The notes under the pieces are model-generated. The model did not search any database and was not told the origin of the DNA. It worked only from the letters and a program-made list of their open reading frames with translations. Below, one piece after another: positions 1-12,066 of a stretch of 64,000 nucleotides of DNA (the stretch's first letter is position 1; every line of letters begins with the position of its first letter). The position numbers and the translations under genes are program-made. The stretch is from Zygnema cylindricum (Eukaryota; Streptophyta; Zygnematophyceae; Zygnematales; Zygnemataceae): positions 1 through 64,000 of the forward strand of contig JBBHKE010000450.1 of assembly GCA_037447655.1 (NCBI GenBank), written 5' to 3'.

Positions 1-1131
1 TGTAAAAATGATCTGAAATTATATTGATTTGCAGGCAAAGATATAAGTGGACCGAAAGGTATTGAGAAAATTCATTCTAAATAAATCGAGTATGGTAGAA
101 TCTTGTACGGTGTGACATTTGGCATTTTTCAACGCTATATTGTATGAATTTTACAAAAACTAGACAGCGAACCCTACACTTCGTGTTTTCATTTTTTCTA
201 GGTTTCTTAGGACCTTCCATCTTAACTTCCAAATCAAATTCTTACATTTTTACAATAGTCAAAAGAGCAATCCCAATTGTTGCATGTGCCGACAAAAAAG
301 AATCAATTAAAGGTAAACATGGCCAGAAACGTAAACTTCTTCGCAAAAATAGTGAAATTTCAAGCAAACGCCTCGCCAAAAGACGCCAAAGATAAGGTAC
401 ACAAATTAGAAGAGACGAGAAAGAAAGAAAGGAAGGAAGGGAAGAGTAGGAAAGAGGAAAAGAAGTACTCGATGTCGTTTGGCTTTATTTGAAGGGAGCC
501 GTGGACAAATACCGTACTACGTCACTTGGGATTAAAATTACACATTATAATTACTGCACCGCTAATCGTTGTTACTTGTTAGTGTTAATAACACTAATTC
601 GGTCGTGACTTTTTTTTACCAAAAATCCCAAAATGGAGTTAACAACATTATTTAAGGACGTGGACTACAATCTGTCACGCCTCCTTACACTAAATTAGTG
701 TTGTTAATTTTAATTTTGCAATAACACTAATAAATATTTAACACTAATAAAGATAAGCGGTCAATAATTACACATTAACACCAACAATTCCTTAACCCTA
801 ATAACCATGGGCGGTATACTATGCTACAATTGTTGAGTATCGGAAATTTCCGATCGCGATACTTCCGGTACCCGATAGTACCGATACCGGCTATCGAACG
901 GCAAAGGAGGCACTTTGAAAGTTTGGCGGAGAATAGGGGGCGTTGCAAATAAAATCGTACGGACACACTGCAACTTTGACTACGTAACAGCTCAGCGCCA
1001 GCACAATTTGAAAGACCCAAGATTCTGCGACCGACGTAGCATTATTGGCTTATGTCGGCCTTTTGCGTGGCAGCCGTACAATAGGGGGCAGCCGTACAAT
1101 ACAATGCGTGGCAGCCGTACGTTTTCAATTG
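1..1131. other. Intergenic, no gene recognised
   Basis: I see no supported gene here. Short open frames around 144-492 are lysine-rich and come from a purine-rich run (about 405-470) with no recognisable domain. Around 540-780 many short ACTAAT/TTAGTG words resemble decayed interiors of the TA-flanked MITE family found elsewhere in the window. Positions 835-900 are rich in CGATA/TATCG palindromic words. Confidence 0.6.
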
Positions 1132-1442
1132 CATAAAACGGGTAGATTCTATTGCTGACAATATTTTTAGTTGACTATCCGAAAGTAGGATATAAAGCTC
1201 GGTGGATACCATTGTCTCTTCCTCCGTAAGAATAGTGTACCATATCGACTCACCCGTCCACCTAGGCGACACGTGTCCAGATTGTACAAGTACGGCCAAT
1301 CGCGCCATTGTCAAATCTGCAGTGAAGATTTAACAAGTACAGTACCAGTAGGTTCGGTTTTGTACGTGCCTCGCCCACTGGCTGGGTATCATTTGGATTG
1401 GCTCCGCCGTACGATATGCGCAGTGTACCACACCGGTGACAA
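1132..1442. repeat. Dispersed repeat R1, copy 1
   Basis: About 310 bp closely matching 11747-12066 in the same orientation. It starts at CATAAAACGGGTAGATTCT and ends near CCGGTGACAA. Both copies are punctuated by small indels and have no coding potential I can defend. The family is unknown; it may be part of a larger DNA transposon or a decayed LTR. Confidence 0.75.
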
Positions 1443-1677
1443 TCTACGTTAGGTATCTTGTCAGAATGTGCGCGAATGTTGGACGCAGCATTATTGGCTT
1501 CGCGAAAGGCCGACAGCGGATGTCGGCGCATGCGTGGAAGCTGTACAATCGGGGGAATTCGTACAGTACAATGCGTGGCCACCGTACGTTTTCTATTACG
1601 TGATTGTTGGAATTTCTGGTTCAGGTCCTTCCTTGTTTGTGGCGCATGCTTTCGCCCACCGCTGCAGCACCGTTCGG

Positions 1678-2244
1678 TACACCTTGAATCGTTATTAGCG
1701 CTGATTAATTATTAGTGTTAAAAAATTATTAGCGTTATTAATACTAATTACGATTTTAGTTTTTTTTGAAAAGAATGCTTAATACTAATTGATCATTAAT
1801 TCTAATTTTGGTAAGGATCTTTACAGTAAAACAGGTAAAAATAAATAATCTAACAAATCGTACACTGTCGCGTCAATTTTTTCATAACTCTAATTTGGGT
1901 GTCCGCACGATTAATTATTTCGGCACCACATATCTTTACACTAAAACAGGTACGAACTTATGAAGTCGCTTATTCCGAGCGTAGTTTTACATGCGATCGC
2001 GATTATTTTAATCCATGTTTCGTACTTTTGTACTTAACAAAGTACAATTGTGTACGAATTGACACGTCCGTACACCGAATTATTCAATTATATCATAAAT
2101 TAGAGTTATGATCGCTAATTCTCTAGAACCGTAATTAACGTAAAGGAAAATTTAGTATTATCAATTCTATTTCAGATTTTGGAATCAAAATTTGGGGGCA
2201 CCGATATAGAGTTCATAACGCTAATAACGATTCGCGGTGTAGTG
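1678..2244. repeat. TA-flanked MITE (family X)
   Basis: The left end reads TACACCTTGAATCGTTATTAGCG and the right end reads as its inverse, with GATTCGCGGTGTAGTG followed by TA. The terminal inverted repeat is the window-wide family with core ACACCGCGAATCG(C/T)TATTAGCG. The interior is AT-rich and non-coding. The left terminus has drifted, so the left boundary is approximate. Confidence 0.6.
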
Positions 2245-2570
2245 TACCGGGATGTGGTGCAGGAGCTGAAAGAAAGACATAACCTTCTTTTTCACTGAGT
2301 ATGGGACGCGTGGCAAGATTTTGTCGCGACTCGTCACCTTTGCCAGAATATCCGTGGTCATCTTCACTTTAAAAAGTTCTTTTTTTAATTGACAAAAACT
2401 CAAATGTTCACTTCAAACTTCAAAATTCTCTTGTACTTAGCGGTAATTGGCTCTATCTCTTTCAAATTTTGGGCAGACATACACATGTGATCGTAACTTT
2501 GAACTGTAGATGTTTCATTCGTTAAAATTTCGAAATTTTTACGATTATGCATTATTTTTAGGGTTTTTTG

Positions 2571-3464
2571 TAGTGTTGTGTATCGGTAAAAAACTTATCG
2601 CGATAACACCAATACCGATAGTTATCGGTTATCGAACGGTCAGAGGTTCCGATATATCGGTCTGGGACCAACAAATTCCATATCGGCGATAACTTAAAAA
2701 ACATATAGTATGCATACAATAGTACTTTATAGCATACGGTATTATTTTATTTACTTTATATAGCGTGGCATACCACGTATAAAAATCTGTTCCGTTAGCG
2801 TTTAACTGCAACTTATTACGGATAGCGCAGCACATAAATGTCGATCGGTTAACTGAACAAAATTTTTACGGCGAAGCACGGAATTTTACTAAAAAACTGG
2901 TGAATATGGAACTGGAAAAGGACAGCGGACACAAAAGTAAAACGGACGCAAAATAACATTTTGCACGCCGCCGGAATCGAACGGACGACTTGGAATTGAG
3001 TAAACAAGAGCGGACGGGTCAGCGTGAGCGCCGGCATCTCGGAATGGCTCTTTTGGCAGCTTTTGCCAAAAAAGCTGACAGGTTGACACGTGGCAGGTCC
3101 CCAGTGGATCTCAAGGAATATAGGGACAAAGCCATGGCGTCGGATGTGAAAGGTACATCATTTTTACTGGCCATATCAATACCATATAGATCTCATGGCG
3201 GCTATTGTACTTTCTGTGATTTTACAAGTCTGGGGAATAAGACGTACAGTTGAGTGTTCAGGCCGTACATTATTCTGTACAGTCCGTATAGATATCGCCG
3301 ATAGTTATCGTTATCGGCACTATCGCTGATAAGTACCCGATATTATCGGCTACTTATCGGCGATAAGACCGATGTCGATATATCCTACCAATATATCGAT
3401 TATCGGATACCCAAAAAAAGGCCCATATCGGTTATCGGCAAATCCTTACCGATACACAACACTA
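2571..3464. mobile_element. Non-autonomous hAT element H1
   Basis: Terminal inverted repeats start TAGTGTTGTGTATCGGTAA and end with the inverse, TTACCGATACACAACACTA. An exact 8-bp target duplication, GTTTTTTG, flanks it at 2563-2570 and 3465-3472. The 8-bp duplication and the TAGTG terminus are diagnostic of hAT. The 894-bp body has no transposase; an internal GC-rich block (about 3000-3110) resembles sequence found in copia LTRs of this window. A 458-bp relative lies at 30561-31018. Confidence 0.9.
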
Positions 3465-3542
3465 GTTTTTTGAACTTTTCGTAAATTTCGTATACTTTTC
3501 GTGTACGGATGGAATGTACGGAATTTATAAAAAAAAGGTCAA

Positions 3543-5034
3543 AAGTACACCGTGAATCGGTGTTAGAGTTAAGAAATCGATACAGATTCCCATGCTTTTA
3601 GGGTAGCTGCGATAGTTTGTGTTCACATGTTCGACGCCTGAATATGCGAGAACACGTTCTCGCAATTTTCTTTCGTCTTTTATGACTTGTAATCAAATTT
3701 GAGTAGTCTTTTCCGTGCGACGCACTCAATTTCCCCCCGTCGACGCCATTATCTGACACTAATTTTGTACGTCTGTACAAAAAAATGTGCAGTTCTAGTA
3801 CGGACTGACAAATTCTCCCTCGTCTTTTTGAATGGAATCAAATCTGAGTACGCTTTTCCGTGCGACGCACTCAATTTTTACCTTTCGACGCCATTCTTTG
3901 ACACATATTTTGTTTGTCTGTACGAAATAACGAGCAGTTTTAGTACGGACGTACACATTTTTACATAACATTATCTATTAATATTCGACATTAGAATAAT
4001 TAACGCTAGTTGAACGGCACTAATGTTGATGTAAAGTTTTTTTGAGTTAAATTTCCATAGAGGTACCAAGCGTTTTAAAAGCACGCATGAAACATCAAAA
4101 AAATAATGATATATGCGCACGGAACAAATGGAAATTTTTTTAAATGCGTTGACCGACTTTGACTTCATAATAAAATAGAAAATAAAAAACAATTAATCAG
4201 AAGTACTACTACAACTTAGGGTATATGCCCATGTATAAAAGTACCTGTCTTTTAGTATATCTTCCGTCAAAGATTTTCTCGCGGCTTCCGCTGGCTTTGC
4301 ATCCACGCTGGCGGAAGGCACATGGCCAATGCCACGTGTAGCCACATAATCGCGCGTTCGTCGCGGATATTTATTAATTTTTCCACGAGGCAGAATACTA
4401 TTCGTTCACGCTCCTAATATTGAACTCCTTCAGGTCACTTGTTGCAAACTGGCAGGTTTTACCGACGGCGTATCCGATTACGCATCCGACGGTCAAGGTT
4501 TACGCCCATAACCTTGGAGAATGAAATTTGTCATCCAGTAACTTTGATTTTCCGACAAAAAATAATAATTTGGTACGGCATTGTCTGAAACAGTAAGTCC
4601 AGCAGTCAATAACCTCATTTTCAACCGTAAAAGTAACGTCACCCTAACTCAAAAAAATAATTACGTTAATATTGAAACTGTTTAACTAGCGTTAATTACT
4701 CTAATGCCGAATATTTTTAGGTGCAGTACAGTACTTTACAGTACTGTACAGTGGTGTAATGCACGAAATGTGTCATTCCGTACTATAATTTCACATTATT
4801 TCGTACAGATGTTCAAAATAAGTGTCAGCTAATGGCGTCGACAGGGAAAATTGAGTGCGTCGCGCGGAAAAGCGAACTCAGATTTGATTTCAAAGTCATA
4901 AAGACGAAATAAAATCGCGCTAACTTGTTCTCACATGTTCAGGCATCGAATATGTGAACACTGAGTATCGCGGCTACCCTAAAAACATGGGAGCGCGTAT
5001 CAATTACTTAACTTTTACATCGATTCACGGTGTA
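3543..5034. repeat. Long fold-back repeat
   Basis: The two ends are inverted copies. Left: AGTACACCGTGAATCGG, followed by a block with GTTCACATGTTCGACGCC and the word GTGCGACGCACTCAAT. Right: the inverse order ending CGATTCACGGTGTACT. Arms are about 300 bp and imperfect. Inside the left arm, a roughly 100-bp block at 3690-3790 is duplicated directly at about 3810-3930. Terminal words belong to MITE family X. No coding sequence. Confidence 0.65.
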
Positions 5035-5970
5035 CTTTTTAAACTTTTTTTGAAAATTTCGTACATTTTTCGTACATTAAATCCTTACACGAAAGCTACG
5101 AATTTTACGAAAATTTCAAAATCATAAAAAATTAACGCATTTTCTTAAAAAAGTGAAAATCCGTACGTCTGGTACCTCTATGTAAATTTCATTATCTGCA
5201 TTTTTTTTACGTACATGCGCGTGATAGCCAATGAAGAAAATTGAGAGTACACCGTGAATCGGTATTAGCGTACATGACGCTAATTGGGGTACCCCTTTTT
5301 TTGGGGCAAATTCTCAAATAGAATAAAGTACGCTAAATGTTTTTGCACGTTATTTGAGGTATCCCGCTCAATACGGTTCATAACTGTAATTTAGTGCCCT
5401 TTTAAATAGTGTGGTGTACGGATAGTCAGATCTGTATTATTTCGTACGTTTTCAAATCTAAAAGTACATAAAATATAATAATATATAATTGCGTAAATAT
5501 TTTCCGGCATACGCAGATGTCAAAAAAACGCGACGGCGTACGATTTGAACAATTTCGTACATATACATGTTTTAGTGTGGACATATTATGTGCCGAAATT
5601 TTTTACAAAGCAGTTTACAAATTAGAGTACATGATAAATTAGTATCATGGCGTACCCGAAAAAACACAATTTACCGTAAAGTACGCTAATTTTTTCATTA
5701 CGCTATATTTTTTATTACGCTAATAGCGATTCACGGTGTACTCTCCTTCGTGCTAATAAAAAGCTAGGTACTTTAATACATGGGCACATACTCTAAGTTG
5801 TAGTAGTACTTTTCATGAAATTTTTCGTATTTTTATTTTATAAATAAGTCAAAGTCGGTCAACGCATTTTAAAAAATGTGAAATTTTGAATAATGCGCAT
5901 ATGCATTCTTTTTCAAAATACTTTTCCGTGCGCATAGTACGAATGAAACATCTATGCTTTGAAGAGCTAC
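4060..5970. repeat. Inverted repeat arms flanking two fold-back elements
   Basis: The arms at about 4060-4245 and 5762-5970 are inverted copies. The clearest shared blocks are AAATGCGTTGACCGACTTTG and AGTACTACTACAACTTAG with their complements. Part of the same unit recurs near 13370-13500. The arms enclose the right half of the 3543-5034 repeat and the X element at 5243-5746, so several insertions are interleaved here. Family not identified. Confidence 0.6.
5243..5746. repeat. MITE family X, 0.5 kb
   Basis: Ends are GAGAGTACACCGTGAATCGG and its inverse ATTCACGGTGTACTCTC. Internal sequence (GGGGTACCCCTTTTTTTGGGG and following) is shared with the X copy that starts at 6440, so both belong to one subfamily. 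The terminal bases differ from the CAGTACACCG form, and a TA duplication is not clear. Confidence 0.65.
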
Positions 5971-6408
5971 TTTGGATTTTAGTGAAGGTTCGTCATACTA
6001 CAGTACAGTACTGTACTTCTCAAAGCGTTCCAATCAATGTGCGAAAAATGAAATCGGAACTTTGCAATGTGACGTTTGTAGACGTGGGTACAAATTTATC
6101 CGTCGTAAAGTTCGCAACACTTTCAGATTTTGCGAGGAAAACGATTGTTTCTGACAGAATCTTTCCAACCTAAAAAACGAAAAAAAATACATTTTCTACA
6201 CCTTTTACCCAAGAAAGGTCGATCGGACGGTCAAGGACTACCTTTTAGTATTGCGTTAAATTTTTTCCTCACACGTGTGTGAAATCGTACTATCGTGCGG
6301 GGGCCATCCATTTTGCGGCAGCCGTCCCTCCCGCCCTCCTGGCCTGGCATGGCATATGCATACTTTCATAGTTCCGGCGGACTGTACAGATTTTGTACAA
6401 TTTGGTAT
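5971..6408. other. Intergenic, nothing recognised
   Basis: No supported gene or repeat boundary. Overlapping short frames are not domain-bearing. Confidence 0.5.
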
Positions 6409-6439
6409 GCTGCTTCGCGCGGAGAGTGGACGGCCGGTA

Positions 6440-7592
6440 CAGTACACCGCGAATCGCTATTAGCCTACATGACGCTAATTGGGGTACCCCTTTTTTTGGG
6501 GCAAATTCTCAAATAGAAAAAAGTACGCTAAATATTTTTGCACGTTATTTGAGGTACCCCGCTCAATACGGTTCATAACTGTAATTTAGTGTCCTTTTAA
6601 ATAGTGTGGTGTACGAGCTGTCAGATAAGTACTATTCCGTACATTTTTATATTTAAAAGTACAAAAAATATATTTTTCCGGCATACGCAGATGTCAAAAA
6701 AACGCGACGGCGTACGATTTGAACAATTTCATACATCTACATTTTTTAGTGTGGACATATTATGTGCCGAAATTTTTTACAAAGCAGTTTACCAATTAGA
6801 GTACATGATAAATTAGTATCATGGTGTACCCGAAAAAACACAATTTACCGTAAAGTACGCTAATTGTTTCATAACGCTATATTTTTTATTACGCTAAGGG
6901 TGGCGTTCCATCAGGAAATTCTGTAAACGTACGGTCAACATTACAGAGTGCTACATTTTGATCAGTGTACTATCGCGCGCAGTCTGTAATCCACGTGTAC
7001 AAATAAGAGTGGTTCTACGTAACATAAGATCGTATTTGAAAATCGTCAAATATTTTTTACACCGACCAACTTCAACTCGAAATCGTCATTTGCATAACAT
7101 GTACGTGTGGACCGGGGTATCGTAACACACAAATTTTGTACTCTTTGCAAATGCTTGTCAGACGCCAGCTCATTATTTTTAGGGATTCTGCTTTTTCGCG
7201 TGACGAATGAGCGGTTCCACAAATAGTGTGAAGAATGGCCGGTAACAAAAAAAATCCAACGAAAGTTCGTTACGAGATCATTTTCGTGATTTCCGTTGAA
7301 TTTCTGAATGCATATATCATGTGCGAAATATTTCGATTTCGGTTGGTTGCCGTCTTGACACGTATATTCATTATCCTACGTGTCGCGACTCGAATGCTTC
7401 GCGAAAATATATCCAACAGTCATTCTTTTCTCCCAGACCTTTGGAGAATATTGGCAAGATTCTCTGTAATGTTGTTGGAGTATAAAAACAAAATAGTAGG
7501 TACGGTGTGGTACGGAGAGGCCCCGATTTCTATAAAGAACCTCACTTTTCGTCTGATGGAACGCCACCCTAATAGCGATTCACGGTGTACTG
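6440..7592. mobile_element. MITE X with TA target duplication, containing MITE P1
   Basis: Terminal inverted repeats CAGTACACCGCGAATCGC and GCGATTCACGGTGTACTG are flanked by TA on both sides (6438-6439 and 7593-7594). The empty-site sequence is visible in the R2 copy near 12108, which fixes the boundaries. TA duplication points to the Tc1/mariner-Stowaway group by target choice, although the terminal sequence is not the Stowaway consensus. It contains P1 (6898-7569). Confidence 0.75.
6898..7569. mobile_element. PIF/Harbinger-like MITE P1 nested in X
   Basis: Inverted termini GGGTGGCGTTCCATCAG and its complement. A TAA target duplication is seen at 6895-6897 and 7570-7572, inside the right part of the X element. 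TAA duplication with a GGG-starting terminus is typical of PIF/Harbinger MITEs. The 672-bp interior has no transposase domain; the 122-residue frame at 7235-7603 crosses the element's end and is spurious. Confidence 0.85.
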
Positions 7593-7825
7593 TAGCGGTT
7601 TGAAACGAGGAGACTCGCGGAGGGTCGAGGAGAGTAACGCCGGCCGCAGGATAAACCCCCGCTGAGACTCCCGCGAAGGCCGGTTGGACACATTTCCAAT
7701 TGGCCCGCGAAGACGCCACTGGGCCGGGTACACCGTTCTTAGCTGGCGGTGTACCACGCCTCTCGGGAGGACGCAAACGGAATAAATAGGAGCTTTCGCG
7801 GCGGGCGAGGTCAAAGCGCAATTAA

Positions 7826-8464
7826 AGGCATGGTTACATCAGACGAAAAGTGACGTTTAATACAAAATTTTGTACTTGCCCGTACCATGCCGTACCATAT
7901 TTTCGTGAGTTTCTTGAAACAACATTCGAAAACAAGATTACGATTCTCCAAGTATCGGGAGAAGACGTCGACCGTCCGATTAGATTTTGGTCTTCATCTG
8001 AAGTACCGTCTATTGCCTTTGAGTTATAATAAACCCACCTCGCGGAGGTGGGTTCACCAAGAAGCAGTCAATCGCTACACCTGGACGATAGACGTGCGTC
8101 GATGAAAATGAAATTTTCACACGCCCCGAAGTCACGTGCCTTCGGACAAGATGACCGTGCTTTGCGAAAGAAATACGGTTTATTCTGAAAGTCAGCAGAG
8201 TGTAGAGATCTCAGGTACATTGACGTGGTACACTTGCGAAGTACAAGCACGAAATACGCAAGTACGGATTTGCATACGAAAATGGTCGGTTTTCAAATCT
8301 TTTGCGATTTTTAGATTTGATCGTCGACTTACGTGGAGCCATTCAAGTCGGAACACGTATGTAAAAGCTTATTTACAGACGATACGCGATGTAACCGAGG
8401 CCTCTGTAATACAGAAATTTTGCTGTCCGTACTATTACAGAGACCTCCTGATGTAACCATGCCC
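7826..8464. mobile_element. PIF/Harbinger-like MITE P2
   Basis: Termini AGGCATGGTTACATCAG (left) and the inverse of GGGCATGGTTACATCAG (right), with TAA at 7823-7825 and 8465-8467. It is related to P1 by the TTACATCAG-GACGAAAAGTGA terminal words. 639 bp, non-coding. Confidence 0.8.
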
Positions 8465-9557
8465 TAAAACAAAAAAAACAAAAAAACCAATGCACGAAGG
8501 CTTCCCAAAATAAACAAAATAAAAAAACAAACGTGCTCCCCAGTCCCACCCCATTGTCACTAGGTTACGATTACGCCTATATCGTCAATCTCCTCGATAC
8601 GCTGCTACTTAAAATAGAGTAGTTAATCACTCAATTTGCTGCTGGTTGGTTGGTCCTTAAAAGACTGTTTTAATTACTATATTTTTTGGTCCCCATCGTC
8701 AATACGTTTTAATGTTGCTCAATTAAATATATTGATATAATTGGGCAATATAAATGAATCACAAATATAAAGAAAAATTCATTGGCTATCCGATTATATA
8801 TTCGGCAAAAGGCATTTAAAAAAAAAACCCAAATAAAGAATGAGAATAGTTAGTCGTTGCTTTTATTTTGTTTTATTGTATCAAACAATGAAAAATAAAA
8901 CAAATTCTACTCCCGCGATCGATGTTATCGTTTTTCTATCATACAAGGTTTCAAGCCTATTAAGTTTGACAAATACAACGGCTACATTTTTAATCGACCA
9001 TAATAGAGAAACTATATTTGGTTTGTGTTAAGTTATAGTTTGTTATATAAACCAAAAAATTTAACTAAAACATTTTAACCTAACGTAATTGTCGATAAAA
9101 TTAATGAATATAAAATCATATATATATATATATATATAGAATTAATGTGTGTGTACAGGATATCCAACATAATGAGAAAAACAAAATAGGCGACATGTAT
9201 TAAATAATTTCTTTGGTGAATACTAATTAAAATGAACATTTTGTGAAATAGGTTACAACAAACATTAACTTCAACATCATTAAAGGTTACATGTCTTTTT
9301 TTAACAAATAAAAAAGCAAGTTATGCGATTTAAGGGCTTCTACTAAATAAAGTAAAAAAACAAACAAAACAAAAACATATAATGGGCCGAAAAGAACAAA
9401 ACTATAAGCAAACTCATTACGCGAGTTTGAATTTCTAAAAAATCAACTGAAATAAACATTTTACGTTTCTACAAAGTTTGATAAGCTAGAAAAAACACAT
9501 TTACAACAAGTGCCAAAAAGGTCCCGCAAACTAAAATTTTACTTTTTTACATTACTG
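8465..9557. other. AT-rich intergenic
   Basis: No gene recognised. It contains A-rich tracts, a TA dinucleotide run at about 9119-9138, and low-complexity AT sequence. Confidence 0.6.
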
Positions 9558-10717
9558 CAGAGGTCACAAACAGTTACCCAAAATCGTATCCGACCGTCAC
9601 CCGACCGCACGCGTCGGATCCGGAACGAATAGGGTGCCAAATTTGGCAGGCCGGGCAGATTCAAGCGGGTGATTCACAAAAGAGAAAAAAAGCTGGTACG
9701 GTCAAGTAAGCAAAAAACCAAAAAAAATGAAGGTTTTATACTGTCCATACTATCCAACATTATTGTTCTTTTTATTCCTGGTATCGTGGAAGGTATGAGG
9801 GAGATGTACGATTAATTTTGTTCTTATTCGGGTACGGGTAGTTGCAAAAAATCAAGTTTCGGTTAACTTTTATTTTTGCAAATGCGTATCGGGTAACAGG
9901 AAACAATTTTAGATCGTGATATAACCCGGTCGGATGTCACATACTTTGATTTTGAAAAAAAAAATTGTCGATTTTTGGGTATCTAAAATTTTGACTTTTG
10001 CGACTTGTTCATTGCGGTCAAAGATCGCAAAAGTAAAAATTTTCGATACCTGAATCCGACATATTTTGCTTTTTAAAATCTGAACACCCGTAATCAGGCA
10101 AAAATATTCCACGCTCCTAAATTGTTACCAGTACCCGATACGTGTTCACAAAAAAAAATAGTTAACTGAAAATGGATTTTTATCAACTACCCGTACTTGC
10201 CCCTATAGGAATATCTGTAAAATTAACATTACATCTCCCTCATACCTTCCGCAATACCAAAAGTATAAAGTTCAATAATGGTGTAAAGTATGGACACTAC
10301 AGTACACACCGCGAATCGTTATTAGCGTAAACGTTTTTTTTCGCCACTTCATCTTTTCTCCGTACACACTTGTTGGATTGTGGATATGACGGTGGCGACT
10401 AAAAGGTACCATTTTCGGCTTGCCATTGGCGGTCTCAATTTGAAAATCCAACAAGTGTGTTAGGAGAAAAGATGTTTTAAGTGGCGAAAAAAACCTTTAC
10501 GCTAATAACGATTCGCGGTGTATTGTAGTGGAACGTACCTACGAAACCTTCAATTTTTTTCGTTTTTTGTTTACCCGGACGTACCCGAATTTGTTATTTA
10601 TTTTTATATCACCCGGCCGAATCCAACCGTTCCCCAAAATTTGGCACCCGAACCCGTTTCGGATCCGACGCGCGGTTACGGATTGGGTATGGATTCGGGT
10701 ACTCGATTGCGACCTCT
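9558..10717. mobile_element. hAT-like element H5 interrupted by a MITE
   Basis: Left terminus CAGAGGTCACAAACAGT. The right terminus, ATTGCGACCTCT, is the inverse with the outermost base changed. Flanks CATTACTG and CATTGCGG agree at 6 of 8 positions, a decayed 8-bp duplication. The subterminal block with CGGATCCG and CCAAATTTGG is shared with H4 at 54753-55380. MITE X at 10300-10525 sits inside. No transposase. Confidence 0.7.
10300..10525. mobile_element. Fold-back MITE X2 (226 bp) inside H5
   Basis: Ends CAGTACACACCGCGAATCG and CGATTCGCGGTGTATTG are flanked by TA at 10298-10299 and 10526-10527. Almost the whole element is palindromic: inner words TCCGTACACACTTGTTGGATT and AATCCAACAAGTGTGTTAGG face each other. 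It has close relatives at 56253-56478 and 57859-58083. Such a structure could be transcribed into a long hairpin. Confidence 0.8.
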
Positions 10718-10786
10718 CATTGCGGTGAATTACCGATAAACACTTGTACGACAATTATAGAGATAACTCCGTACTTTTGAACGGAA

Positions 10787-11293
10787 TGTACATTGTGAAT
10801 CGTTATTAGCGTTAATAATGTCAATGAAGTGCCCCCAATTTTTGACCCTCGAACCCAAAATATAGTTAATTACTCTAAATGCTTTTTTACGTTAATTTAG
10901 GTTCTGTCGAATTAGCATAAATAACTCAAATTTGGACAGTTTTAAAATATTGTGGTGTACGAAATGCGTTAGTCCGTACTAAAACTGCTCGTTATTTTGT
11001 AAAATTGTACAAAAAGTGTGTCACCTAAAGGCGTCCACACCAGAAAGTGAGTGCGTCGACACAAAAATATTTGATTCTTAGTGATAAAGGTGGTGGAAAA
11101 TCCCACAAACTTGTTCTCACATGTTCAAACGCCAACTATGTGAACACAAGGTATACCTGCTACACTATGGGAAAAATGTACCCAAATTAGAGTAATTGAT
11201 AAATTAGAGTTCATTTATCCCAAATGAGCGTTAATAACGCTAATTGATTTTTAACCCTAATTATTTTATAACGCTAATAGCGATTCGCAATGT
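10787..11293. repeat. MITE family X
   Basis: Inverted ends TGTACATTGTGAATCG and GCGATTCGCAATGTACA. The interior contains CACATGTTCAAACGCC and GAGTGCGTCGAC words shared with the arms of 3543-5034. It abuts the next X copy directly. Confidence 0.6.
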
Positions 11294-11516
11294 ACACCGT
11301 GAATAGCTATTAGCGTTCTTAACGCTATTTCAGCGCCCCAAATGTTTGACCAAAATTCTCAAATAGAATTATTAATTCTATTTTGGAAAACCCCAAATTC
11401 CAATTAGAGTCCATGATTTCCTTGAAAATCCCCAAATTCCCAAATAGTGTTAATAACTCTAATTGTTCTTCAACCCTAATTATTTCATAACGGTAAAAGC
11501 GATTCACGGTGTACTG
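11291..11516. repeat. MITE family X, 226 bp, adjoining the previous copy
   Basis: Ends TGTACACCGTGAATAGC and the inverse ATTCACGGTGTACTG. The two adjacent X copies share the TGTACA junction word, so one probably inserted at or next to the terminus of the other. Confidence 0.6.
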
Positions 11517-11746
11517 ACTTGGAAATGTTTGAATCCCCCCACCCCATCGTGATAACTCCGTACTCTGATCGTACTTTATTTCAGGACTGCAGTTCCCTCC
11601 TACGGTACGGACATCCCCACCGATATATCGGAGACAAGTTTTTGATGGACCACGAAGAGATTTATCGAGACCCCTCACTCTTCGACATCCGATATCTCGA
11701 CAGGAACTACCCGATACACATCACTACGAGAATATATATATGGTGG

Positions 11747-12066
11747 CATAAAACGGGTAGATTCTAAAGCTGACAATATTTTAAGTTGACTATCTGAAAG
11801 TATGATATAAAGGTCGGCGGATATCATTGTCGCTTCCTCCATAAGAATGGTGTACCATATCGACTCACCCGCGACGTATTTTAAGGAGGCGACACGTTTC
11901 CAGATTGTACAAGTACGGCCAATCGTGCCATTGTCAAATCTGCAGTGAAGATTTCACAAGTACAGTAGGTTTGGCTTCGTACATGTCTCGCCCACTGGCT
12001 GGGTATCGTTTGCATTGGCTCCACCGTACGAAATGTGCCGTGAGAGGTGAGACCCACCGGTGACAA
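11747..12066. repeat. Dispersed repeat R1, copy 2
   Basis: Same order and orientation as 1132-1442. Here R1 runs directly into R2, suggesting that R1 and R2 are parts of one larger repeat. Confidence 0.75.

Larger units (their letters stand above)
6409..7790. repeat. Dispersed GC-rich repeat R2, copy 1, split by a MITE
   Basis: Segments 6409-6439 and 7593-7790 together match the uninterrupted copy at about 12078-12300. The interruption is X element 6440-7592, which duplicated a TA. R2 is GC-rich (CCGGCCGCAGG, GGCCCGCGAAGACGCC) and open in several frames by composition only; I see no protein family. It could be a promoter-like part of a larger repeat. Confidence 0.75.

Noticed and set aside
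1262-1582. A 106-codon minus-strand frame and overlapping plus-strand frames at 1458-1715
   Set aside because: No domain, overlapping open frames on both strands, and the region is dispersed repeat R1.
6275-6516. Short plus-strand frames with Cys and Pro
   Set aside because: They run from unknown sequence into R2 and the X terminus, so the frame crosses repeat boundaries.
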